From the NCBI RefSeq assembly GCF_008327685.1, contig NZ_BDDE01000011.1:248001-312000 (forward strand): a DNA stretch of 64,000 nt, written 5' to 3'. Position 1 is the first letter of the stretch. The number at the start of each line of letters is the position of its first letter. The notes beneath the pieces are model-generated. The model saw only the letters and a program-made list of their open reading frames with translations, did no database searches and had not been told where the DNA came from. Of the stretch, positions 8,496 to 17,596 are shown piece by piece. The translations under genes were made by a program, and so were the position numbers. The stretch is from Actinomadura sp. K4S16. Lineage in GTDB: Bacteria > Actinomycetota > Actinomycetes > Streptosporangiales > Streptosporangiaceae.

Positions 8496-9344
8496 TCAGG
8501 CGGGCAGCTCGGCGAGCAGCTCGTCCAGGGTCGCGCCGAGCGGGGCGTCCAGGGTGACCAGGGCGTGCGGGTCGCCGCGGGTCGCGCCCCGGTTGACGAT
8601 GGCCACCGGCACGCCGTGCCGCGCCGCGTGCCGGACGAACCGGTAGCCCGACAGCACGGTCAGCGACGACCCGAGCACCACCAGCGCGCCCGCGCGTTCG
8701 GTCAGCGCGTAGCAGGCCCGGACGCGGGCCGGCGGCACGTTCTCCCCGAAGAAGATCACGTCGGGCTTGAGCGCGCCGCCGCACCGCTCGCAGCCCACGA
8801 TCCGGAACGCCTCGACGGCCTCGTCGGGCAGGACGGCGTCGCCGTCGGGGTTGACCGCCTCGGCGCCGGCCGCCCAGCCGGGGTTGGCCTCGCGCAGCCG
8901 CTCGTCCAGCCGCTCGCGCGCGGACCGCTCCCCGCAGGCCAGGCAGAGGACGCGGTCCAGCGCGCCGTGCAGCTCGATCACCTCGCGCGCCCCGGCGGCC
9001 TGCTGGAGCCCGTCGACGTTCTGGGTGATGATCCCGGCGAGGAGGCCGCGCCGCTGCAGTTCGGCGACCGCGCGGTGCCCCGCGTTCGGGCGGGCCCGCG
9101 CGATGTGCCGCCAGCCGATGTGGCTGCGCGCCCAGTAGCGGCGGCGCGCCGCCTCGCTCCCGGTGAAGGCCTGGTAGGTCATCGGCGCCGCGCGCCGCCG
9201 GCGGCCCGTCTCCCCGCGGTAGTCGGGGATGCCCGACTCGGTCGACAGGCCAGCCCCGCTCAGCACCACCACGTCGCCGTCCGAGACGAGGTCGGCCAGC
9301 ATCCGCAGCCCGGTCCGCGTCCCGCTCTCCACAGCCTCCGTCAC
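8496..9344 (-). CDS. SIR2 family NAD-dependent protein deacetylase
   Basis: This sirtuin of about 282 residues removes acyl groups from lysines using NAD+, in the cytoplasm. Visible motifs are VVLSGAGLSTESGIPDYRG (NAD pocket), TQNVDGLQQAAG, LHGALDRVLCLACG with a second pair CERCGG forming the four-Cys zinc site, and VLGSSLTV. The histidine in LHG is the catalytic base. The open frame reaches 9440. I favour GTG 9344, because residues upstream of it are arginine/proline-rich and unlike the family. ATG 9302 is another option. Sirtuins often sit near acetyl-CoA metabolism, but no such link is visible here. Confidence 0.88.
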   Translation of the reverse strand: MTEAVESGTRTGLRMLADLVSDGDVVVLSGAGLSTESGIPDYRGETGRRRRAAPMTYQAFTGSEAARRRYWARSHIGWRHIARARPNAGHRAVAELQRRGLLAGIITQNVDGLQQAAGAREVIELHGALDRVLCLACGERSARERLDERLREANPGWAAGAEAVNPDGDAVLPDEAVEAFRIVGCERCGGALKPDVIFFGENVPPARVRACYALTERAGALVVLGSSLTVLSGYRFVRHAARHGVPVAIVNRGATRGDPHALVTLDAPLGATLDELLAELPA

Positions 9345-9528
9345 TCTTCCATGGTGCACGACCGGGACGGGTGCGGCACGGTGCGCCCCTGGGGCGAAGC
9401 GGCGGCGGGGAGGATCGCGCCCGTTCCCGCGTCCCCACATACCGGGCGTGTCGGTTGTGAGGCCCAGTTAACGCGGGGATGACGGCGGCGATGCCTCCGG
9501 GAAATACGGGCCGCCGACGATCGGGGCC

Positions 9529-12030
9529 ATGGGAGCCGACAGCAGACCGGACAAGCGCCTGGTCGTCGCCGGCCACGGGCCGGCCGCGCACCGCCTGGTG
9601 GAGGCGGTGCGCGAGCGCGACACCGCCGGCACGTGGACGATCACGGTGATCGGCGAGGAGCCCAGGACCGCCTACGACCGGGTGGCATTGACGACGCATC
9701 TGGAGGGCGCCGACCTCGCCTACCCGGCGCACGACGGCGCGGTCACCGTGCGGACGGGCGAGCGGGTCACCGGGATCGACCGCGCCGCCCGGACCGTCAC
9801 GACCTCGGCGGGGGGCGCCGTCGCCTACGACGCGCTCGTCCTGGCCACCGGGTCGTCGCCGTTCGTGCCGCCGGTCGAGGGCAGGGACCTGCCGGGGGTG
9901 TTCGTCTACCGCACGATCGACGACCTGGACGCGATCCGCGCCTACGCGCGCGGCAAGGAGACCGGGGCCGTCGTCGGCGGAGGACTGCTCGGCCTGGAGG
10001 CGGCCCGCGCGATCCAGGGCCTCGGCCTGCGCAGCGGCGTCGTGGAGGTGGCGCCCTGGCTGATGCCCCGCCAGCTGGACGAGGGCGGTGGCGCGATGCT
10101 GCGCCGCCACATCGAGGCGCTCGGCATGGCCGTGCACGCGGGCACCCCGATGCGCGCCCTGGAGGCGGGGGAGGACGGATCCGTCCGCCGCGTCGTCCTG
10201 GAGGACGGCACGGTGGTCGACGCGGAGGTCGTGGTGTTCTCCGCCGGGATCCGCCCGCGCGACGAGCTGGCCCGCGGCTGCGGCCTGCCGGTGGGGGAGC
10301 GCGGCGGGATCGTGGTGGACGCCTCCTGCCGCACCGAGGACCCCGCCGTCTTCGCGATCGGCGAGTGCGCCCTCGTCGGCGGCGCGGTGTACGGGCTGGT
10401 CGGGCCCTGCTTCTCCATGGCCGAGGTGGTCGCCGACCGGCTGCTGTCCGAGGCGAGCACCGCGGTGTTCGAGGGCGCGGACATGTCGACCAAGCTCAAG
10501 CTGATGGGCGTCGACGTCGCCAGCTTCGGCGACCCGTTCGCCGGCCCCGAGCAGGGCGCCCTCGGCGTCACCTACACCGACCCCGTCGTCGGCGTCTACA
10601 AGAGGCTCGTCGTCAGCGACGACGCGCGGACCCTGCTCGGCGGCGTCCTCGTCGGCGACGCCGAGTCCTACGGGACGCTGCGCGCCCACGTCGGCGGGAG
10701 CCTTCCGGGCGCGCCCGAGCAGATGCTGTTCGGCGGGACCGAGGCCGCGGGCGGCGACCTGCCCGGCGCGACGGTCATCTGCTCCTGCAACAACGTCACC
10801 GCCGAGGGCATCCGCTGCGCGATCGCCGAGCACTCCCTCACCGACGTGCCGGGCGTGAAGGAATGCACCCGGGCCGGGACGAGCTGCGGCAGCTGCGTCC
10901 CGCTGGTGAAGCGGATCCTGGACGCCGAGCTGACCGCCGCCGGGATCGAGGTCAGCAAGGCGCTCTGCGAGCACTTCGCCTACAGCCGCGCCGAGCTGTT
11001 CGACATCGTCCGGGCGGGGCGGGTCACGAGCTTCACCCAGCTCGTCGAGGAGCACGGGACGGGCCGCGGCTGCGACATCTGCAGGCCGGTCGTCGCCTCC
11101 ATCCTCGCCAGCCTCGGCAACGGCCACATCCTGGAGGGCGAGCAGGCGGCGCTGCAGGACACCAACGACCACTTCCTCGCCAACCTGCAGAAGAACGGCA
11201 CCTACTCGGTGGTCCCGCGGGTCCCCGGCGGGGAGATCACCCCCGAGCGGCTCATCGTGATCGGGGAGGTGGCGCGCGACTTCGGCCTCTACACCAAGAT
11301 CACCGGCGGGCAGCGGATCGACCTGTTCGGCGCCCGCGTCGAGCAGCTGCCCGAGATCTGGCGGCGGCTCGTCGAGGCCGGGTTCGAGTCCGGCCACGCC
11401 TACGGCAAGGCGCTGCGCACGGTGAAGTCGTGCGTCGGGTCCACCTGGTGCCGCTACGGCGTCCAGGACTCGGCGGCGATGGCGATCCGCCTGGAGCTGC
11501 GGTACCGGGGGCTGCGCGCCCCGCACAAGCTGAAGTCGGCCGTGTCCGGCTGCGCCCGCGAGTGCGCCGAGGCGCAGAGCAAGGACTTCGGCGTCATCGC
11601 CACCGAGAACGGCTGGAACCTCTACCTCGGCGGGAACGGCGGCATGCGGCCCCGGCACGCCGACCTGTTCGCCACCGACCTCGCCGACGACGAGCTGATC
11701 ACTCTCATCGACCGGTTCCTGATGTTCTACATCCGCACCGCCGACCGGCTGCAGCGCACCGCGACCTGGCTGGAGTCCCTCGACGGCGGCCTGGACTACC
11801 TGCGCGAGGTCATCGTGGACGACCGGCTCGGCATCTGCGCCGACCTCGACGCCGCCATGGCCCGCCACGTCGCGTCCTACTCCGACGAGTGGCGCGACAC
11901 CCTCGACGACCCCGAGCGGCTCCGCCGGTTCGTCTCGTTCGTGAACGCGCCGCAGACCCCCGACCCGAGCATCGCCTTCGGGACCGAGCGCGACCAGATC
12001 CGACCCCTGCCCCTGGAGGTGAAGCGGTGA
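9529..12030 (+). CDS. nirB: Nitrite reductase [NAD(P)H] large subunit
   Basis: This 833-residue enzyme reduces nitrite to ammonium in the cytoplasm for nitrogen assimilation. The order is a FAD/NAD(P)H domain (VVGGGLLGLEAAR near residue 145), a BFD-like [2Fe-2S] domain with Cys418, Cys420, Cys453 and Cys456, and the siroheme/[4Fe-4S] half with CVGSTWC (Cys635, Cys641) and SGCARECAEA (Cys675, Cys679). All cluster ligands are present. Length is normal for NirB. Its stop overlaps the start of a second FAD protein by four bases (GTGA), so the two are co-translated. The usual small subunit NirD is not the next gene. No clear GlnR box was found upstream. Confidence 0.95.
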   Translation: MGADSRPDKRLVVAGHGPAAHRLVEAVRERDTAGTWTITVIGEEPRTAYDRVALTTHLEGADLAYPAHDGAVTVRTGERVTGIDRAARTVTTSAGGAVAYDALVLATGSSPFVPPVEGRDLPGVFVYRTIDDLDAIRAYARGKETGAVVGGGLLGLEAARAIQGLGLRSGVVEVAPWLMPRQLDEGGGAMLRRHIEALGMAVHAGTPMRALEAGEDGSVRRVVLEDGTVVDAEVVVFSAGIRPRDELARGCGLPVGERGGIVVDASCRTEDPAVFAIGECALVGGAVYGLVGPCFSMAEVVADRLLSEASTAVFEGADMSTKLKLMGVDVASFGDPFAGPEQGALGVTYTDPVVGVYKRLVVSDDARTLLGGVLVGDAESYGTLRAHVGGSLPGAPEQMLFGGTEAAGGDLPGATVICSCNNVTAEGIRCAIAEHSLTDVPGVKECTRAGTSCGSCVPLVKRILDAELTAAGIEVSKALCEHFAYSRAELFDIVRAGRVTSFTQLVEEHGTGRGCDICRPVVASILASLGNGHILEGEQAALQDTNDHFLANLQKNGTYSVVPRVPGGEITPERLIVIGEVARDFGLYTKITGGQRIDLFGARVEQLPEIWRRLVEAGFESGHAYGKALRTVKSCVGSTWCRYGVQDSAAMAIRLELRYRGLRAPHKLKSAVSGCARECAEAQSKDFGVIATENGWNLYLGGNGGMRPRHADLFATDLADDELITLIDRFLMFYIRTADRLQRTATWLESLDGGLDYLREVIVDDRLGICADLDAAMARHVASYSDEWRDTLDDPERLRRFVSFVNAPQTPDPSIAFGTERDQIRPLPLEVKR

Positions 12031-13499
12031 GTCCCGCAGACACCGCCGGCATCGTCGTCGTCGGCAACGGCATGGCCGGCTCGCGGTTCGTGGACGAGCT
12101 GCGGGCCCGGGACGCCGCCACGCCGGTGACGGTGTTCGGCGCGGAGGCGCAGCGCCCCTACAACCGGATCCTGCTGTCGAACGTCCTGGCCGGGATGACG
12201 CGGCCCGACCACATCAGCCTGGTCGACGCCGCCTGGTACGCCTCCCACGGCGTGGACGCCCGGCTCGGCGTCGAGGTCACCCGCATCGACCGCGAGGCGC
12301 GGACCGTCCACGCCTCGGACGGGACCGTCACCCCCTACGGGACGCTCGTCCTCGCGACCGGCAGCACCGCGTTCATCCCGCCGATGCCGGGCCTGCGGGA
12401 CGGCCTGCCGCGCGGCGCGCAGGTCTTCCGCACCCTGGAGGACTGCCGCCGCATCTCCGAGCTGGCCGAGTCGGCGCGCCGCGCGGTCGTCGTCGGCGGC
12501 GGCCTGCTCGGCATCGAGGCCGCGCGCGGGCTCATGGGGCGCGGGCTGGAGGTGACCGTCCTGCACCTGGCCGGGCACCTCATGGAGCGCCAGCTCGACC
12601 CCGCCGCCGGGAAGGTCCTGGCCCGCACGCTGGCGGCCCTCGGCATCGGCACCCGGCTGCAGGCCGAGGTGGCGGGGCTGCGGACCGCCGGCGGCGCGGT
12701 GACCGGCGTCGAGCTGGGCCTGCCCGGCGGCGGGACGGAGGTCATCGACACCGACCTGGTCATCCTGGCCTGCGGCGTGCGGCCCGAGGTGTCGCTCGCC
12801 CGGAAGGCGGGCCTGGCGGTCGGCCGGGCCGTGGTCGTCGACGACGAGCTGCGGTCGGTCACCGACCCGTCCGTGCGCGCCATCGGCGAGTGCTCCGAGC
12901 ACCGCGACGAGGTGTACGGGCTGGTGGCGCCCGCGTGGGAGCAGGCGGCGGTGCTCGCGGGCCTGCTCGCCGGCACCGAGCCCGCGGCGCGGTTCACCGG
13001 CGCCCGCCAGATCACCCGGCTCAAGGCCGCCGGGATCGAGCTGGCGTCGATGGGCGAGACGCACTTCGGCGACGACGACGAGGACGTGGAGGTCGTGCGC
13101 TTCACCGACGCCGCGCGCGGCACCTACAAGAAGGCGGTGATCAGGGACGGGCGCCTGATCGGCGCGATCCTGCTCGGGGAGACCTCCACCGCCGGGACGC
13201 TCACCCAGCTCTACGACCGGGCCGCGCCGCTGCCCGCCGAGCGCCTCGGCCTGCTGTTCCCCGGCGCCGGCGGCGCCGCCGAGGCCGAGTCGCCGCTGCG
13301 GATGCCGGACGCGGCGACCGTCTGCCAGTGCAACAACGTCAGCAAGGGCCGGATCCGCGCCTGCTGGCAGGGCGGCGCCCGCACGGCCGACGCCGTCGCG
13401 CGGGAGACCCGGGCGAGCACCGGCTGCGGAAGCTGCCGCTCCGCCGTGGAGGGCATCCTCGCCTGGTTGGACGAGCAGGACACCGTCGGCGCCGCGTGA
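12027..13499 (+). CDS. FAD/NAD(P)-dependent oxidoreductase with C-terminal BFD-like [2Fe-2S] domain
   Basis: A 490-residue protein that repeats the N-terminal half of NirB: a two-dinucleotide-fold FAD domain (VVVGNGMAGSRFVDEL, then VVVGGGLLGIEAARG), a C-terminal flavoprotein segment, and a BFD-like cluster with Cys433, Cys435, Cys467 and Cys470. It lacks any siroheme domain. Coupled by a GTGA overlap to nirB, it most likely feeds electrons from NAD(P)H to an assimilatory nitrate reductase (NasC/NasB-like), whose catalytic subunit is not in the window. Feeding NirB itself is a less likely option. Confidence 0.85.
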   Translation: MSPADTAGIVVVGNGMAGSRFVDELRARDAATPVTVFGAEAQRPYNRILLSNVLAGMTRPDHISLVDAAWYASHGVDARLGVEVTRIDREARTVHASDGTVTPYGTLVLATGSTAFIPPMPGLRDGLPRGAQVFRTLEDCRRISELAESARRAVVVGGGLLGIEAARGLMGRGLEVTVLHLAGHLMERQLDPAAGKVLARTLAALGIGTRLQAEVAGLRTAGGAVTGVELGLPGGGTEVIDTDLVILACGVRPEVSLARKAGLAVGRAVVVDDELRSVTDPSVRAIGECSEHRDEVYGLVAPAWEQAAVLAGLLAGTEPAARFTGARQITRLKAAGIELASMGETHFGDDDEDVEVVRFTDAARGTYKKAVIRDGRLIGAILLGETSTAGTLTQLYDRAAPLPAERLGLLFPGAGGAAEAESPLRMPDAATVCQCNNVSKGRIRACWQGGARTADAVARETRASTGCGSCRSAVEGILAWLDEQDTVGAA

Positions 13500-13510
13500 G
13501 GGGCGGCGGG

Positions 13511-13516
13511 TAGGCT
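13511..13516 (+). promoter_or_regulatory. Candidate -10 of a leaderless amidohydrolase gene
   Basis: TAGGCT lies seven bases before the ATG at 13524, with no ribosome binding site between. It suggests a separate leaderless promoter for the 13524 gene, despite only 24 bases separating it from the upstream stop. Confidence 0.4.
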
Positions 13517-13523
13517 CCGCCGC

Positions 13524-14414
13524 ATGCTCGACGGACGCCCGCTGATCGACGCGCACGTGCACGCCGCCCGGCTGCCCACGCTCCGCCCGGCCTGGCGGCG
13601 CTGGGCCGAGGAGTTCGGCTCGTCCCACCCGTGGCAGGACCTCTACGACGACGAGGGCGCCCTCGTCCCCGAGCGGGTCGACGCCTACTTCGAGGCCGAG
13701 GGCGTCGACATCGCCCTGCTGCTGTGCGAGTACAGCCCGCGGACCACCGGCACGCAGCCCATCGAGGACCTGCGGCCGCTCCTGGAGCACAACCCGCGGC
13801 GCTTCAGGCCGATCGCCAACGTGAACCCGCACCTGCACTACCCGGTCGACGCCGAGGTCGAGCGGCAGCTCGGGTTCGGCGCCGCCGCGCTCAAGCTCCA
13901 CCCGGTGCACGGCGGGTTCAGCGTCGCCGACCCGGAGCTCTACCCCGCCTACCAGGTGTGCCGCGACGCCGGGGTCCCCGTCGTCGTGCACTGCGGGACG
14001 AGCTCGTTCCCCGGCTCGGCCAACCGGTACGCCGACCCCGCGCCGGTCGACGACGTGCTGCGGCTGTTCCCCGGCCTGACGTTCGTCCTCGCCCACGGCG
14101 GCCGCGGCTGGTGGTACGACGCCGCCGCGTTCCTCGCGCTGTCGCGCGAGGAGGTGTGGATCGAGCTGTCCGGGCTGCCGCCCCGGCGGCTCCCCGAGTA
14201 CTACGCCCGGCACGACCTGCGGCGCCTGGCCCGCAAGTTCGTCTTCGGCACCGACTGGCCCGGCGTGCCCGGCGTCGCCCGCAACGCCCGCGCGGTCGGC
14301 GCCGCCCTCGACCTGGACGAGGAGACCCTCGGGCTCGTCCTCGGCGGCAACGCCCTCCGGATCTACAAGGACCTGGCCCTCCCGCCGGCGCCCAAGCGAA
14401 AGGACCACCCATGA
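13524..14414 (+). CDS. Amidohydrolase family (TIM-barrel metal-dependent hydrolase)
   Basis: This 296-residue cytoplasmic hydrolase or decarboxylase belongs to the amidohydrolase-2 group. The N-terminal LIDAHVHAARLP gives the HxH metal pair, ALKLHPVHGGF and VPVVVHCGTSSFPGS provide further histidines, FVLAHGGRGWWYD follows, and FGTDWPG provides the C-terminal Asp. Substrates in this group range from 2-pyrone dicarboxylates to aromatic acids, and nothing here selects one. The stop overlaps the next start (ATGA), so it forms a unit with the DUF2470 gene. Confidence 0.85.
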   Translation: MLDGRPLIDAHVHAARLPTLRPAWRRWAEEFGSSHPWQDLYDDEGALVPERVDAYFEAEGVDIALLLCEYSPRTTGTQPIEDLRPLLEHNPRRFRPIANVNPHLHYPVDAEVERQLGFGAAALKLHPVHGGFSVADPELYPAYQVCRDAGVPVVVHCGTSSFPGSANRYADPAPVDDVLRLFPGLTFVLAHGGRGWWYDAAAFLALSREEVWIELSGLPPRRLPEYYARHDLRRLARKFVFGTDWPGVPGVARNARAVGAALDLDEETLGLVLGGNALRIYKDLALPPAPKRKDHP

Positions 14415-14728
14415 CCGACGCGGACCCCTTCACCGACGACGTCGTGAGGCAGATCGCGCGCCACATGAACGAGGACCACGCCGCCGACTGCCTGACGATC
14501 TGCCGCGCGCTCGGCGGCCGCCCCGGGGCGACCGCGGCCCGGATGACCGGCCTGGACGCGGAGGGCATCGAGTTCGCCGTCGCGGACGGCGGGGTCGAGC
14601 ACACCGTCCGGATCCCGTTCGGCGAGCGGCTCACCGAGCGCCCGCAGGTGCGCCGCGAGGTCGTCCGCATGACCGAGCGGGCCCGCGCCGCGCTCGCCGA
14701 GCGCCGGGACGTTCCGGACGGCCCGTAA
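14411..14728 (+). CDS. DUF2470 domain protein
   Basis: A 105-residue protein matching the stand-alone DUF2470 domain. It has the opening RQIARHMNEDHAADCL, a middle GLDAEGIEFAV strand and a basic helix RRRVVRMTERARAALAER-like end. In larger proteins this domain follows a split-barrel flavin or heme-binding fold (HugZ-like), where the histidine-containing HMNxDH helix is conserved. Stand-alone versions are common in actinomycetes and have no defined role. It is translated with the amidohydrolase through an ATGA overlap. Confidence 0.8.
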   Translation: MTDADPFTDDVVRQIARHMNEDHAADCLTICRALGGRPGATAARMTGLDAEGIEFAVADGGVEHTVRIPFGERLTERPQVRREVVRMTERARAALAERRDVPDGP

Positions 14729-14947
14729 GGCGGCCGGCGGGCCGGGTGCCGGACCGGCGCCGCGCCCGCCGGGGAACCCGGTGAGCAGCCGCGCCGCGAC
14801 GGGGCGTGACCGGCACGGGCTGTTTTGTGGTGTTAATCCGAATATCGGACAACCGGAAAGGGTGCACGGTTTCGGGGGCGGGCTGGAGGAGATCCGGTAG
14901 GCACCCGAGGGGCCCGCGGTGGGCCCCCGACCCCCACGGAGGCCGAC

Positions 14948-15136
14948 ATGCTCGCGATCGTCGCCGCGATCGTCTTCGCCCTTGCCCTGCTGTTCGATCT
15001 GGCCGACATCACCTCGGACGCCATCAACAACGGCACCCTGACCGTCCTCGGCCTGCTGCTGCTCGCCCTGCACCTCGGCGGCGTCGGCACCGGCACCTCG
15101 GCGGGCTGGCGGCCGCGCCGCCGCGCCCGCCGCTGA
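14948..15136 (+). CDS. Small hydrophobic membrane protein
   Basis: A 62-residue protein with a first membrane helix (residues 2-18), the polar turn DLADITSDAINNG, a second helix (about 30-47) and a basic arginine-rich tail RPRRRARR that would stay in the cytoplasm. The ATG at 14948 has ggaggcc as ribosome binding site. I do not recognise a named family. The 219 bases upstream hold an AT-richer patch around 14821-14850 with a near-palindromic CCGAATATCGG, probably its promoter region. Confidence 0.6.
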   Translation: MLAIVAAIVFALALLFDLADITSDAINNGTLTVLGLLLLALHLGGVGTGTSAGWRPRRRARR

Positions 15137-15150
15137 CGGCGTCGCGGGAC

Positions 15151-16569
15151 TCACTCCGCGCGGGAGAAGCGGACCCGGCGGCGCGCCGGGTCCGCCTCCT
15201 CCAGCCGCACCTTGACCTGCTCGCCGAGCGGCAGCCCCTCCCCGTCGCAGCGGCCGAACACGGGCGGCGCCACCAGTTGGACGCGCCCGCCGGTGCGGTC
15301 GCCGTTGACGTCCACGACCACCGCGTCGAACACGTCCCCGACGTGGTCGCGCAGGAGGAGCGCCTCGACCAGGTCGACGCAGGCGTGGTCGATGTCGGCG
15401 CCCCGGCGCAGCGCCCGCTGCATCGCCTCGGGCAGCTCCGGCAGCGCCTCCCGCGCCCAGCCCGGGACGGGGCGGCCGGCCGCCAGGGCCAGGCACACCT
15501 CCGTGGCGTACCGGTCGGCCAGCCGCCGGATCGGCGCGGTGACGTGCGCGTACGGGGCGGCGACGGCGGCGTGCACGGCCTGCTCGGGCGGCGTCCCGTC
15601 GAACGCGGTGTAGCCGGCGCCGCGCATCAGCCCGGCCGCGTCGTGCAGGAACGCCGCGTGCCGGGGCAGCGCCGGGTCCAGGGCGCGGACGATGTCGCCG
15701 TACGAGGCGTCCCCCGGCCAGGACACGCCGAGCGCGCGGGCGGCCAGCCGCAGCCGCTCGACGGCCTCGGCGGGCGCGGGCGCCATGGTGCGCAGCAGCC
15801 CGACGCCGCCGTCCAGCATCAGCCGGGCCGCGGCACGCCCGGTCAGCAGCGAGATCTGCGCATTCCACGCCTCGGTCGCGAGGTCGCCGCGCAGCTTCAG
15901 CGCCCAGCCGCCGCCCGCGTGCACGACCTCCTGCTCGGGCAGCGGCAGGCTCACGCCGCCGCGTGCGGCCTCCGCCGCGATGAGCCGCTCGCCGATCTCG
16001 CCGAGCAGCGCGATCCGCGGGTCGCCGCCGTCGCGCCGGGCGGTGGCGTAGTCGAGCCGGGCGCGGCTGCGGACCACGGCGCGCCGCACGTCGACGCCGG
16101 TGATCCGCCCGGCGTCGTCGATGTCGATCGTCCAGGCCACGGCCGGGCGCTCCCGGCCGGGCAGCAGGCTCGCGCTGCCCTCCGAGAGCGGGCGGGGGTG
16201 CAGCGGCGCGTTCGCGTCCGGCAGGTACAGCGTCACGCCCCGGGCGCGGGCCTCGGTGTCGAGCGCGCCGCCCGGGCGGACGAACCCGGCCACGTCCGCG
16301 ATCGCGTACCGCACCCGGTGCCCCGATCCGCGCCGCTCCAGGTGCATCGCCTGGTCGAGGTCGAGCGAGCCGGGCGGGTCGAGGGTGAAGAAGGGGACGT
16401 CGCGCAGGTCGACGCGGCCGTTGGACGGGGGCGCGGACGCGGCGGCCTCGGCGAGGGCGGCGGGCGGGAACGCGCCGGGCACCGAGAACTCGGCGCGGAT
16501 CCGGTCGAGCCCCGCGCGGACCTCGGCGTCGGCCTGGGCGGTACGCAGTCGCAGCGGTCGGCGCGGCAC
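15151..16569 (-). CDS. RNB domain ribonuclease (RNase II/R family)
   Basis: A 472-residue 3'-5' exoribonuclease. The RNB catalytic centre is visible as TLDPPGSLDLDQAMHL, which carries the Asp ligands for Mg2+, followed by RVRYAIADVAGFVRPGGALDTEARARG and the substrate segment ERPAVAWTIDIDDAG. A later THVTAPIRRLADRYA-type block (APIRRLADRY) is also family-typical. The C-terminus has a small S1/OB-like strand region (GEQVKVRLEEAD). It is shorter than E. coli RNase II because the N-terminal cold-shock domains are reduced, as in actinobacterial RNB proteins. GTG 16569 is the start. A 21-base element shared with the P450 gene lies 42 bases upstream. Confidence 0.88.
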   Translation of the reverse strand: MPRRPLRLRTAQADAEVRAGLDRIRAEFSVPGAFPPAALAEAAASAPPSNGRVDLRDVPFFTLDPPGSLDLDQAMHLERRGSGHRVRYAIADVAGFVRPGGALDTEARARGVTLYLPDANAPLHPRPLSEGSASLLPGRERPAVAWTIDIDDAGRITGVDVRRAVVRSRARLDYATARRDGGDPRIALLGEIGERLIAAEAARGGVSLPLPEQEVVHAGGGWALKLRGDLATEAWNAQISLLTGRAAARLMLDGGVGLLRTMAPAPAEAVERLRLAARALGVSWPGDASYGDIVRALDPALPRHAAFLHDAAGLMRGAGYTAFDGTPPEQAVHAAVAAPYAHVTAPIRRLADRYATEVCLALAAGRPVPGWAREALPELPEAMQRALRRGADIDHACVDLVEALLLRDHVGDVFDAVVVDVNGDRTGGRVQLVAPPVFGRCDGEGLPLGEQVKVRLEEADPARRRVRFSRAE

Positions 16570-16610
16570 ACAACCGAGCGTACGGGACGAATCCGTCGAT
16601 CTCTCTGTGA

Positions 16611-16631
16611 ATCTACAATGTAAAGGCGTCG
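16611..16631. repeat. Copy 1 of a 21-base repeat with TACA-A-TGTA palindrome
   Basis: The core TCTACAATGTAAA is a near-perfect inverted repeat around TACAATGTA. The whole 21 bases recur identically at 40102-40122. Here it lies 42 bases upstream of the RNB ribonuclease start on the minus strand. TACA/TGTA half-sites are typical of BlaI/MecI- and CopY-like winged-helix repressors. Repeat identity is seen directly, and the operator role is inferred. Confidence 0.7.
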
Positions 16632-16662
16632 TCCGGCCGCCGGCGGTCCGGCCGCCGGACGC

Positions 16663-17388
16663 TCACTCCTCGGAGGAGTCCGCGAACGCGCGCAGCCCCG
16701 CCGGGTCCTCCACGGTGACCCTGCGCCAGCCGGTGCTGACCAGCCCCTCGCGCCGCAGCGCGGACAGCGCCCGCGCCACGGTCTCCCGGGAGGCGTCCAT
16801 CCAGCTGCCGAGCTCCTCCTGGGACAGCGGCGGCGCGATCGCGATCGGCCCGCCGCCGACCGGCGGGGCGTGCCGGGCCGACAGGTCGGCCAGGTCCGCC
16901 AGCAGGATCGCCAGCCGCCGCGCGCCCTGCGCCGACACGTGCGCCCGCAGCCTGCGGTCCGCGTCGTCGAGCCGCCGCACGAACGTGCCGCTGACCAGCC
17001 GCCACGCGCGCGGATGGGCGTCCAGGAAGGCGGTGAACCGGGTCGCCGGGACGATCAGCGCCCGGACGTGGTCGAGCGCCTGCACGGTCGCCGACCGCTC
17101 GCGGCGGCCGAGCACCGCGCTCTCGCAGACCAGGTCGCCGGGCCCGCGCACGGCGAGCACGACCGCGCGGCCGTCCTCGCCGGCGCAGGTGACCTTCGCC
17201 CAGCCCGACTCGATGACGATGATGTGGTCGGAGTCGTCGCCCTGGTAGCACAGGGGCGCCCTCGGCTGGTAGCTCCGGGTCCGCCCGGCGTTCCGCAGCG
17301 CCGCGCGCTCCGGTGCGTCCAGGGCGTCCCAGAATCCTCCGCCGGGGTCGGCGGCGAGGCCGCCGCGGGTTCCGGTCCGCTCGCTCAC
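16663..17388 (-). CDS. Crp/Fnr family transcriptional regulator
   Basis: A 241-residue regulator. The N-terminal cyclic-nucleotide-type beta-roll carries YQGDDSDHIIVIESGWAKV and GPGDLVCESAVLGRRERSATVQAL. A long dimer helix follows, and the C-terminal winged helix contains LSQEELGSWMDASRETVARALSALRREGLV, the recognition part. No Fnr-style N-terminal cysteine cluster is present. Start GTG 17388. The 207 bases upstream contain no other gene and should hold its promoter. Whether it binds cAMP cannot be told. Confidence 0.88.
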   Translation of the reverse strand: MSERTGTRGGLAADPGGGFWDALDAPERAALRNAGRTRSYQPRAPLCYQGDDSDHIIVIESGWAKVTCAGEDGRAVVLAVRGPGDLVCESAVLGRRERSATVQALDHVRALIVPATRFTAFLDAHPRAWRLVSGTFVRRLDDADRRLRAHVSAQGARRLAILLADLADLSARHAPPVGGGPIAIAPPLSQEELGSWMDASRETVARALSALRREGLVSTGWRRVTVEDPAGLRAFADSSEE

Positions 17389-17596
17389 GGCACGTCCGTC
17401 TCAGGTCCGGGGCTCGGATGAACCGGTACCCACGGCAATTGGGGGGAGTGGGGCGTTGAGGCCCAAGTGCCGCGGGTACCGGTCGCCTGCATGTGCCAAT
17501 GAGAACCCCTCACTGTTCCGCATGCTGCACGCCGGAGACCGCGCCGTCTGTGTCATCCGACACTCTCGGCGCAAATTGCAGCGGAAAAGGGGCGGT

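Noticed and set aside
9441..9528. GlnR box upstream of nirB
   Set aside because: GTTAAC-GCGGGG-ATGAC resembles half of a site only, and the second half does not match the expected GAAAC element well.
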